64,000 nt of DNA, taken from contig NZ_WFLI01000001.1 in NCBI RefSeq assembly GCF_009208555.1, positions 186,001 to 250,000 on the forward strand, written 5' to 3'. Below the pieces are notes generated by a model. The model saw only the letters and a program-made list of their open reading frames with translations. It had not been told where the DNA came from and did no database searches. Positions 1-8,100 of this stretch are shown here, one piece after another; the stretch's first letter is position 1, and every line of letters starts with the position of its first letter. A program made the translations under genes and the position numbers. This stretch comes from Janthinobacterium violaceinigrum. GTDB taxonomy: Bacteria; Pseudomonadota; Gammaproteobacteria; Burkholderiales; Burkholderiaceae_D.

Positions 1-342
1 GCAATCGAGCGTGTACAGCACGCTGAAGATGGCTTGCTCCGTTTCCAGCTGCGCATAGGCGCGTTCCTGCGGCGTCAGGTCGGCGCTGGCATAGGCATAG
101 TCGGCGGCCTTGCGCAGCCAGACGGCGCCTACTGCGCGCAGGTCCAGCCAGTCGCCGTCGGGCAGGCGGCGCAGCCGGGAGCGGGCCTGGCCCTCCAGCA
201 GGCGCTGGCACAGCTGATAATCGCGGGGAAAGGCGTCGAGATCGATACGGAAAGGGGCATGGCCGCGCTCGGCGAGGATGGCTTCGACCAGGTCGGCGTG
301 CAGGTCGCCGCTATGGCTGATAATCAAAACCTTTTTGTGCAT
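1..342 (-). CDS. MvdD-like ATP-grasp RiPP maturase (graspetide ligase), N-terminal part, truncated by window edge
   Basis: The first 114 residues are visible; the gene continues past base 1. The N-terminus (VLIISHSGDLHADLVEAI, then FRIDLDAFP, then GAVWLRKA) matches the pre-ATP-grasp domain of MvdC/MvdD-type peptide ligases, where the Thr/Ser-His-Ser-x-Asp, FRxDxDxFP and VWxRR-like elements are characteristic. This family uses ATP to make side-chain ester or amide crosslinks in a ribosomal precursor peptide. The ATP-binding domain lies outside the window, so catalytic residues cannot be checked. It is downstream of, and on the same strand as, two duplicated small peptide genes, the standard layout for this pathway. 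ATG at 342-340 is the first start after the intergenic hairpin. Confidence 0.8.
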   Translation of the reverse strand, partial: MHKKVLIISHSGDLHADLVEAILAERGHAPFRIDLDAFPRDYQLCQRLLEGQARSRLRRLPDGDWLDLRAVGAVWLRKAADYAYASADLTPQERAYAQLETEQAIFSVLYTLDC

Positions 343-370
343 GTAGGGAGCCTGCGTAAGGGAAGATGAA

Positions 371-394
371 AAAGCCTTGCCGTGGCAAGGCTTT
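371..394 (-). terminator. Stem-loop between precursor genes and maturase (attenuator-like)
   Basis: A perfect inverted repeat, AAAGCCTTGCC then GGCAAGGCTTT, with only two bases between the arms (an effective 4-nt loop). On the minus strand it is followed by a short T-rich tract (TTTTTC). It lies in the 77-bp gap between precursor peptide 1 and the ATP-grasp gene. Inference: a partial terminator that lets precursor transcripts exceed maturase transcripts, as is common in RiPP operons. Confidence 0.6.
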
Positions 395-419
395 CAGCTG
401 GCGCAAAGGTCAGCAAAGA

Positions 420-611
420 TCAGCAAAACTCTCCGCCGTCGCTCGAACCGATGCGCGAATAGCGGTATTGCTCTTCGCTGTCGACTGCCGTGCAGCCGGC
501 CACGGCGACACCGTCGCGCACCTTCCAGGGCGCAGGAAGGGCCGGTTTTTCCTGTTCTTTCTTTTCTGCCAGCTTGAATGCGAACAATTTTGTTTGATTT
601 TGCTTCTGCAT
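420..611 (-). CDS. Putative graspetide precursor peptide 1
   Basis: A 63-residue peptide. It has a basic/amphipathic leader with the block TKLFAFKLAEKKEQEK, a middle block WKVRDGVAVAGCTAV, and a variable C-terminus rich in Asp, Glu, Ser, Tyr and Arg that ends in Cys. The aromatic-rich leader helix recalls the PFFARFL-type recognition helix of microviridin precursors but is not that motif. Side chains that could act as ester or amide donors and acceptors (Asp/Glu with Ser/Thr/Lys) are concentrated in the last 25 residues. The SD AGAGGATA lies upstream of the ATG, in a leader sequence nearly identical to that of the paralogue at 840-1028. I recognise the family logic but not this peptide subclass. 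Confidence 0.75.
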   Translation of the reverse strand: MQKQNQTKLFAFKLAEKKEQEKPALPAPWKVRDGVAVAGCTAVDSEEQYRYSRIGSSDGGEFC

Positions 612-805
612 GTTTTTATCCTCTTGTGATGGTTAACAGCCGCTGCCGAAAAATGGCGTGCATTTCAAATGCCTATTTCAGGTCAATGCTGCATCGGCGA
701 ATGGCCGGCTATTTTAAAAATACGATATCCCGCATATGAATCCGGCACGCACGCAATAGCCGCGCCGCAATTCGCGCCAGTTTTAATGGATGGGATGGTA
801 TGCAA

Positions 806-822
806 CCCCGCGCCAGGCGGGG
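806..822 (-). other. Short GC stem-loop downstream of precursor 2
   Basis: CCCCGC and GCGGGG arms flank a 5-nt loop, 18 bp after the stop of precursor 2 on the minus strand. There is no T-run, so it may protect the 3' end or be a processing signal rather than a strong terminator. Confidence 0.35.
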
Positions 823-839
823 TCAATGCGCCGCGAGTA

Positions 840-1028
840 TCAGCAATACTGGCCGCGGTCGTTTGGCTGGAAGCGCGAAGAATCGCGGTACTGGTCATTG
901 GTACCGACTGCGGTGCAGCCGGCCACGGCGACGCCGTCGCGCACTTTCCAGGCGGTGGCGGGCACTGCCGGTTTTTGTTCCTGTTTCTCAGCCAGTTTGA
1001 ATGCGAACAATTTTGGTTGGTTTTGCAT
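840..1028 (-). CDS. Putative graspetide precursor peptide 2
   Basis: A 62-residue paralogue of the peptide at 420-611. The leader (PKLFAFKLAEKQEQK) and the block WKVRDGVAVAGCTAV are almost unchanged, while the last ~20 residues diverge strongly (GTNDQYRDSSRFQPNDRGQYC). Both copies keep QYR, a Ser, a late Asp, a Gly, an aromatic or similar residue and a terminal Cys. A conserved leader with a hypervariable core is typical of multi-precursor RiPP loci. It is the promoter-proximal gene of the minus-strand operon, and its SD AGAGGATA is shared with copy 1. An internal Cys and the terminal Cys are conserved in both copies, which is unusual for microviridin-type cores. Confidence 0.75.
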   Translation of the reverse strand: MQNQPKLFAFKLAEKQEQKPAVPATAWKVRDGVAVAGCTAVGTNDQYRDSSRFQPNDRGQYC

Positions 1029-1092
1029 TGTACTATCCTCTTGTGATGGTTAAGTACTGCTTGCGTTGTATGCCATGGTATATGGCCATTCG

Positions 1093-1121
1093 ATATTAGC
1101 GCCGGAATAAATAGGCGTCAA
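1093..1121 (-). promoter_or_regulatory. Sigma70-type promoter of the graspetide operon
   Basis: On the minus strand: TTGACG at 1121-1116, a 17-bp spacer, then TAATAT at 1098-1093. This is about 65-70 bp upstream of the precursor 2 start and correctly oriented for the peptide operon. Confidence 0.7.
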
Positions 1122-1323
1122 CTTGAAAATGAAGCGTATTTACGATTATCTTCCGCAGATACTCACCAAATGTCACGTGGAATAAAAAGTTATTGCGGTG
1201 CGATAAATAATCATGGTGCTATTTTAAATGAGCGGAAGGCCGATTGATTATTGCGCTGCACTATCGCGGTGCATGTGGGCGATTATCATGGCAAACGCAG
1301 CGCCAATGCCCGCCGGCACGCAC

Positions 1324-1329
1324 TATAAT
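1324..1329 (+). promoter_or_regulatory. Possible -10 element for the 1364 gene
   Basis: A perfect TATAAT 35 bp before the ATG at 1364. No convincing -35 hexamer is present at 16-18 bp upstream, so only half of the promoter is supported. Confidence 0.35.
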
Positions 1330-1363
1330 GGCGCCTGTTGAATGGATAAGGCAGGAGTGAGCT

Positions 1364-1744
1364 ATGGAAATGGCCTTGACGGACAGCCTGCGGCAGCTGG
1401 CATATGCGCAGGCCGCCGCCTTCGTGCGGACGCTGGACCGGCGCGATCCTGTTGCGCTGCAACGCGACTGGGGCCTGTCGCCGGGCGTGGCCGACGAGAT
1501 CGTCGACATGCTCGACAGCTATTTTGCGGCCAACGAAGCGCTGTCCCTGGCGCCGCTGGAGCAGGCCTTCGTGCCGGGCAAGGGCGGTCGTCCCGCCGTC
1601 GATGTGTACGCCACCGATGCCGGACCGCTGGGCCTGGAATGCCTGCTGCTGGCCGATGGCAAGCGGGGCGAAGCGACCTTGCACCTGGAAATGTCCAATC
1701 ACGATGGCGCACTGCGCCTCCACTACCACTACATCGGATCCTGA
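1364..1744 (+). CDS. Hypothetical protein, 126 aa
   Basis: Starts at ATG 1364 after a good AGGAG SD. The N-terminal ~60 residues look all-helical (AYAQAAAFVRTLDRRDP, then GLSPGVADEIVDMLDSYF). The C-terminal half is probably beta-rich and ends LHLEMSNHDGALRLHYHYIGS. No signal peptide or membrane segment. It is separated by only 7 bp from the Imm33-like gene, so the two are probably co-transcribed. I do not recognise the family. The layout (small soluble gene plus immunity-like gene) leaves open a polymorphic-toxin immunity role, but nothing in the protein proves it. Confidence 0.75.
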   Translation: MEMALTDSLRQLAYAQAAAFVRTLDRRDPVALQRDWGLSPGVADEIVDMLDSYFAANEALSLAPLEQAFVPGKGGRPAVDVYATDAGPLGLECLLLADGKRGEATLHLEMSNHDGALRLHYHYIGS

Positions 1745-1751
1745 AAGCGAT

Positions 1752-2087
1752 ATGACTGCATCGATCAGCGCAACACAGCAACGCATCTGCGACAAGTTCG
1801 GCTTGCCGGCACAGGCGCCCGAGCCCATGGTGGCCCTGGCCATCGGCAGCCTCGATCAATCGCCCATCTACGGCACGCGCATCGAGCTGCCGGAAAACGG
1901 CACCATCAGCTGGTTCATCCACTGCGGCCAGCACGACGACGCCAGCGGCTTTTACCAGCCCCTGCACGCGGAGCACCTGCAGGAGATGCTGCCGCAGGTG
2001 CTCGACTACCTGGCCTTGCCCAGCGGCGCCAAGTTCATCCTCGACCGGGAAGGGTATGAGGACGTGTGGCTGGAAGGGCAAGAGTAG
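1752..2087 (+). CDS. Imm33-like domain protein, 111 aa
   Basis: The sequence ICDKFGLPA, then ALAIGSL, then PENGTISWFIHCG, then FYQPLHAEHLQEMLPQVLDYLALP, ending DREGYEDVWLEG, follows the conserved pattern of the Imm33-like family (aromatic/Trp-Phe-Ile core, QPLHxxHL, GYEDVW near the end). Members are small cytosolic proteins, often next to polymorphic toxins or in immunity arrays. No toxin domain is obvious beside it; the neighbour downstream is the giant chitinase fusion. The start is ATG 1752, 7 bp after the preceding stop; no strong SD of its own, suggesting translational coupling. Confidence 0.7.
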   Translation: MTASISATQQRICDKFGLPAQAPEPMVALAIGSLDQSPIYGTRIELPENGTISWFIHCGQHDDASGFYQPLHAEHLQEMLPQVLDYLALPSGAKFILDREGYEDVWLEGQE

Positions 2088-2173
2088 GCCGGCGATGTAA
2101 GTTTTGCTCAGTTTTAAATATTGCCCGTGGCATAGACTTTCATTTCCTTAATCTCCCTGGAAACGGAGCCGAG

Positions 2174-5100
2174 ATGAAAACGTCTACCGCAGAATACGGA
2201 TTGAAATGGCAGTTCCACAAGCGTAACGGTGTCGACACGATCGTGTTGCTGAACACCAGCCAGCAGGAGCTCGCTATTGCCAAGCTGGAAATCACCATGA
2301 ATATCGCCGTCGGCACGGTCACGGGCAAAAACAGCCTCGACGCCATCATGACGGCGAAAAAGATCGACGAGAGGGATTGGCCGCAGAAGAAGGAAGAGTA
2401 TTTCCTGGCCGAGATGAACAAGCACGAAGGCATGCTGGACGAACAGGCGCTGTTCGCCACGGACGAGTTCTTTGCGCCATGGGGCGCGCTGGCCTCGTCG
2501 GAAGAGCATCCGGCGGAATATACGCGCATGGCGATCAGCAAGGCAGGCGGCTATGCGGCCGTGGTCAGCGTCGGCACGGAACAGACGGGCCGCCTGGCAA
2601 TGAGCGGCATGCCGGAATTTGTCTACCAGGTGCGCTACCTGCGCAAGCCGGCCGTGATTCCAGCCAACCTGGGCCGCGACCTGTCGTATGTCAGCAGTTT
2701 CAAATACCTGGTGTGCCGCTCCTCGATCGATGGCCTGACCCGATTGCCCGCGATCCGCGTGCAGTTCGACGGCAGCAACGACTGGCTGGACGTGCCGCTC
2801 GACCTGCTGCAGGCCAGCATGGGCGACAAGCGCAGCCGCGTGATCGACCAGTCCTGCCGCGACCTCGTGACGGCCGCCGCGTTCTCGCGCCGCTCGCTCG
2901 GCTATTACGCGAACTATTTCGGCTACCAGCGCGACGTCTTCATCCGCGACGTGCCGTTCCAGAATATCAATGAATTGTCGTACGGCATGTTCACGATCAA
3001 TCAGGATGGCACGCCCGCCAGTTCCGACCACTGGGGCGACGATTGGCAGCTGTCCTCGCTGCAATTCATGAAGCAGCTCAATCCCGACCTGAAAGTGCAC
3101 CTGATCGTCGGCGGCTGGCCCAAGGTGCTGGAGTTCGAGGTGTGCGACTGCTTCAGCGTGCGTGAAATGCAGGAATCGGCGTCGCGGGCCGAGCCGCTGA
3201 ACAAGGATGCCACGATCAGCGTGTACCGCATCCGGCAAGGGCAGGCCGTGGTTGAAATGTACTATCGCCTGTGGGCGCCGCTGACGATGAACGGCAGCGT
3301 GGTGCAGCCCAGCGCGGCGCCCACCCGCTTTGCCTGGTCCACGGTCCTCGTGCCCACCTACTTGAATAACCTCTGGGCCAATGTGGGGGGCGCCATCGGC
3401 AGCGAGACCTTCGGTTCGGGCGCGCGCAGCGCCTATCGGCCGGACGACAGCGTACGCATCCAGTTTGCGCTGGCGGCCGCGCTGCAGCAGAAGATCCAGC
3501 CTGCCGCCGAGCTGTTCAGCATGGTCGGCAACGACCCCGTCAAGGCGCAGCGCTTTGCCGAGGCCATGGTGCAAACGGTGGTGCTGATGGGCTTTGACGG
3601 CATCGAGATCGACTGGGAGTATCCGGGCAAGGACGACGGTCCCGCCTACGTGCGCATCCTCGAGGCGCTGCGCGCCGCGGAAGCCAACGCCAGTTTCAAT
3701 CCCGAGAAACGCAGGATTTACCTGGGCATCGCTTCGCCGGCCGCGGCGGCCAAGATCCGTTTGATCGACAGCGGAGATGTGCCGTCCGGCAGCGACACCT
3801 ACTGGCGCCCCATCGGACGCCTGGTCGACACCATCCACATGATGACGTATGACTACGGCGGGCCCTGGCTTACCTATTCGGACTTCAACGCGCCCATGCT
3901 GCCAGCTTCGGACGCGGGCGCGGGCGAACAGCCGAGCGGCGTGCGCGAGACGCTCGCCACCATGCTCGACTACGCCGACCGCCTGTGCTTCACGCGCCAG
4001 CAGCTGTCGCTGGGCTTGCCCATCTACGGGCGCGGCGTGAAAGTGGTGCCGGAAGCGGGCGGCCAGCGCGATCCGGACGCGCGCCTGGGCATCAATTGCC
4101 GCACGGACGGCCCTGCCGAAGGGCAGTTTTCCGACCAGCCCGGCACCTATCTGTACAGCCATATCGCCGGGCAGATGAAGCTGGGCAGCCGCTCCGACAA
4201 GTTTCCCAATTTCGTGGCGCCCGGCCTGCACCCGAAGGCGCGCGCACCGTATCTGTACGTGCCGGCGCGCGATGGCCAGCCGGCCATTTCCGTGACGTAT
4301 GACGATCCCGCGTCGATACGCGAGAAGATCCGCTATGCCAAGACGGAATCGCTGGGCGGCGTCATGGCCTGGGACCTGTCCGGCGACTTGCCGGCCAGCG
4401 ACCCGCGCTCGCTGCTGCGCGCCATCGGCGACGAACTGCGCCAGGAACGCCCGGCCGCGCAGCCTGAACTGCTGGCCTTGCCCGATTCCAGCCTGTACCG
4501 GCGCGCGGCCAGGGAAGGCACGGCGCTGCCGGCCCGGCCCTTGTGGAGCGTGGGCCGCGACTATGGCGCGCCGCTGGCCAGCCGCGACATGGCGGTGAGC
4601 GCCGAGGTGCTGGCGATGGCGGCCCTGCCGGGCGGACGCCTGGCGCTGGCCCTGGCGGACGGCGCCGTGCAGATCATGGCACCCAACCGCGCCGTCACGC
4701 CGTGGGAGTGGGAAGCGCGCGCCGTCTGGCACCTGGCCGCTCCCGTGGTCGCGCTGCTGGCCTTGCCTTCGGGCCGCCTGCTCGCATTGCAGCAAAATGG
4801 CGAGCTGGCGCGCATCGATGCGCAAGACGGCACGACGCCCGTGCAGCGTATCGCCACGGGGCTGGCGCCGCAGGCGGGCAGCCTGGTGGCCGGCTGGGGC
4901 GAACAGGCGCTGTACTTTGACGGCACGGCGCTGCGTACCGTGACGGCGCCGGCCCGGCGCGAGCAGGCTTGGCAAGTGTCGCCGCCCATGCCGCTGGCGG
5001 CAACGGCGCTCGTCGCGCTGCCGGGAGGTTTGCTGCTGAGCGGTGCGGCGCGCAGCGCTGAGCTGCCATCGGTAGCCTTGTGGAAGATCGATGGGGGCAA

Positions 5101-8100
5101 GCTGGCCTTGCAGGCGGCCGTGCCCCGTTCCGGCAGGGAAGACTGGGGCGCCATCGCCTTCTTGAGCGCCTTGTCCGACGGTTCCGTGGCGGCCCTGACG
5201 GCAAATGGCAACTACCAGGCCTACGGCCCGGCGGCGTTGCAGCCGGAACGCCCGCAGGCGGCCACCTGGGCCGCGCTCAGCGACGGCGAACAGGTGGGAC
5301 GCGCGCTGCTGCCGCTGCCGCAGGGCGGCTTTGTCAGCATCAGCGACGGCGCCTACATGTTCTGGGGCCGGCGCGGCAGTGGCTATGTGATGCTGCAGCG
5401 CCTCAGTTCCAGCCGTTCGGCCGATGCGGCCGCCGTGCTGGATAACGGCGACGTGGTGATCGCCAAGGGCCGCGCACTGCGCTACCTGGCGGCGCGCGGC
5501 TGGCCCCGCGCGCAGGCGGGCCTGCAGCCCAGCTGGAATTGGCGCGACGGCGACGACGGCCGTTCCTGGCTGCATCATCTGGCTGCCGCCGGCAACCAGA
5601 CCGGCATGGCGCAGGCGCTGGCGCAAGGCGCGCCGCCCGAATTGCAGGCCACCGATGCGGCCAGCGGCGCCCAGGAAAGCCTGGCCGAAACGGCCTTGCG
5701 CGCGCAGCACTGCGCCATCGTGCCCCAGCTGACGGCCGCCGGCGCGCCCTTGTGGAGCGGCGGCAACGCTGAACGCACGAGCGCCTTGCTGAACGAACCC
5801 GTGCTGGCCGCCTTGCTGCCGCCGGAACTGCTGGCCAGCACGCCGTATCTGTTGCCCGACCTGCCGCTGGCGGGCGCGCCGATCGCGCCCGCGACGGTAG
5901 CCTTCCTCAGCGACAATCCGCGCATCGCCACCCTGATCGCAACGGCGCTGGCGCCCGTGCTGCCGGAAACGGCGCGGCAAGTGCAGCACCTGGTGCAGGA
6001 TTACGCCATCGATGACGCCTTGCTGGCGGCCGCGCGCGGCGAGGGCGATACCTGCCTGATGCATGTGCTGGTGCCCGACGGTGCCCGGGCCGACGATTGC
6101 AAGCAGGCCGAGGGCGTGGGCGAGGATTTGCGGCAGGTGCTGGTGCAGCTGCTGGGCCAGCGCCATGCCGACCCTGACGCCTTCATCGCCGCCATCGATG
6201 CCATCTGGACGGCGGCGGACAAGGTGCGGCCGTGGCGCCGCCAGGAATGCCGCCAGCTGGTGGCCGCCGCCGCGCGGCCCAAGCGCCCCGACGCCTACCG
6301 CGTCGTCAGCGAACCGGCCGTCTACGAGCAGGCGCTGCTGCACTACGCTGCGCTGGTGGAGCTGGGCTGGCCGGCGCCTGCCGGTGAACCGCAGGCAAGC
6401 CTGGCCCAGCGCGCGCCGGCCCACTATCGGATGCTGATGCAGGCAGGCCGCGACGCCCTGACGCCGAACGGCTGGGACGATCCCGTGCTGCGCACCGACC
6501 TTGCCAAGCGGGCCTTGCCGAACGAAGTGACGGCCTTGCTGGTGATGGCGCCGTGGATGGCCGCGCCCATGGGGGCGGCTGCCGATGCCCTGATCGGCGG
6601 CATGGGGACGGCCGTGCGCGCCTATCACCAGCAGGAACTGGACGCCGGCCGCCTGGTCGTGTCCGACCTGGCGGCCGTGCAGGACCCGTACACGGCCCTG
6701 GGCGAATTTTCCGGCGGTCCGGCCATGGCCGGCCTGGCCATGCAGCAATTGCTGCTGTGGTCTTGCACGACGCCGCAAGGCGCCGTCCTGGCCTTGCCCG
6801 CCGCGGCCGCCTTCCTGGCCCTGCGCGCGCCCGCTCCGTGGATACCGCAGGGCGATGTGAATGCCTATGCGCAACAGTGGTTCAGCTGGGCGGAAGATCC
6901 GCCGTATCTGGCGCAGGACCCGGTGGCGCTGCCGGAACAGACGGACGCCGTCACGCCGCTGCCCGCGCGCAGCAGCAATGCCCCCGTGCGCCGCGTGCTC
7001 GACCCGGCCGACACGTCTCCCGTGCCCGGCATCGACGAGGAAGCCAGCCGCCGGCGGCGCCTGGAACAGAGCGTGCGCGCCACGCAGATGAAATTCATGG
7101 TGCAGACGTGGCAAAACAATATGCTAGTCGACAGCAAGCTGCAGGCGCAGGAAGACGAGCGCCTGCTGAAGAGCCCGTACACGGCGCGCATCGACGAGCT
7201 GACCCGCAACGCGGCCCAGGCCGATGCGACCCTGAACAATACGCGGGCGCGCCGCGAGCTGGTCAGGGACCTGGAAAACAAGCCGTTCAGCTTGTCGGCG
7301 GCCGAGCTGCGCAAGGCGGGCATCGACGTCAAGCTGCCGGCGGGCATGAGCGAAGACCAGCGCTTGCCCGACGACCTGTACGACGATGCGCTCGAGCACG
7401 AGCATGTGCGGCTCGATGGCGTGGAAAAGGACGCGGTGGCTGCGCGCAGCAAGGCGATCGGCGAAGTCGACAGCCTGCGCCGCAAGCGCGACATGGACCC
7501 GCAGCGCCTGCGCCAGCTGGAGCAGCAGGCCAAGCTCAAGGGGCAGCTGGAGGCGGCCCAGCGCAAGATCAGCAAGATGCAGGATTATGCGCTGCTGGCC
7601 GACAGTATCGCCCATTACGGCGCCTCGGCGCTCGACTGGCTGCACGACAAGGGCGTGATTTCGGGCAAGTTTGCGGAAGTGGCCAAGACCATACTGACGT
7701 GGGCAAACCGCATCGTGCAGATCGGCATCGCCGTGGCCACCATCGCCTACGGCTGGAAACAGATGCGCGCCATGCAGGGGCTGGGCTCGATCGGCAAGGG
7801 CGGCGACAGCATTTCCATGATGTTTTCCATCGGCATGGCCGCCTTCAATATCGTGCAGTGCGCCATTTTCGGCCCGCCGCCCGACCCGATGGAGGAAATG
7901 TACAAGGCCTTGAGCAAGCAGATCGAAGCGGTGGGCAAGGCCTTGCAGGAAAGCCTGGCGGCCATGTCGCAGCAGCTGGCGTCGATGCAGGCCGGCATCT
8001 ACAACCGCCTGGACGGCATCGAGGACAAGATCGACGGCCTGGGCCGCGAACTGGGACGCCAGATGGCGGAACTGTCGGCGCAGATGGACGAAGGCTTCGC

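Noticed and set aside
2114..7114. A 1666-codon open frame on the minus strand
   Set aside because: Antisense shadow of the giant chitinase gene; composed of His/Arg/Gly/Gln-rich low-quality sequence with no domain, as expected in GC-rich DNA.
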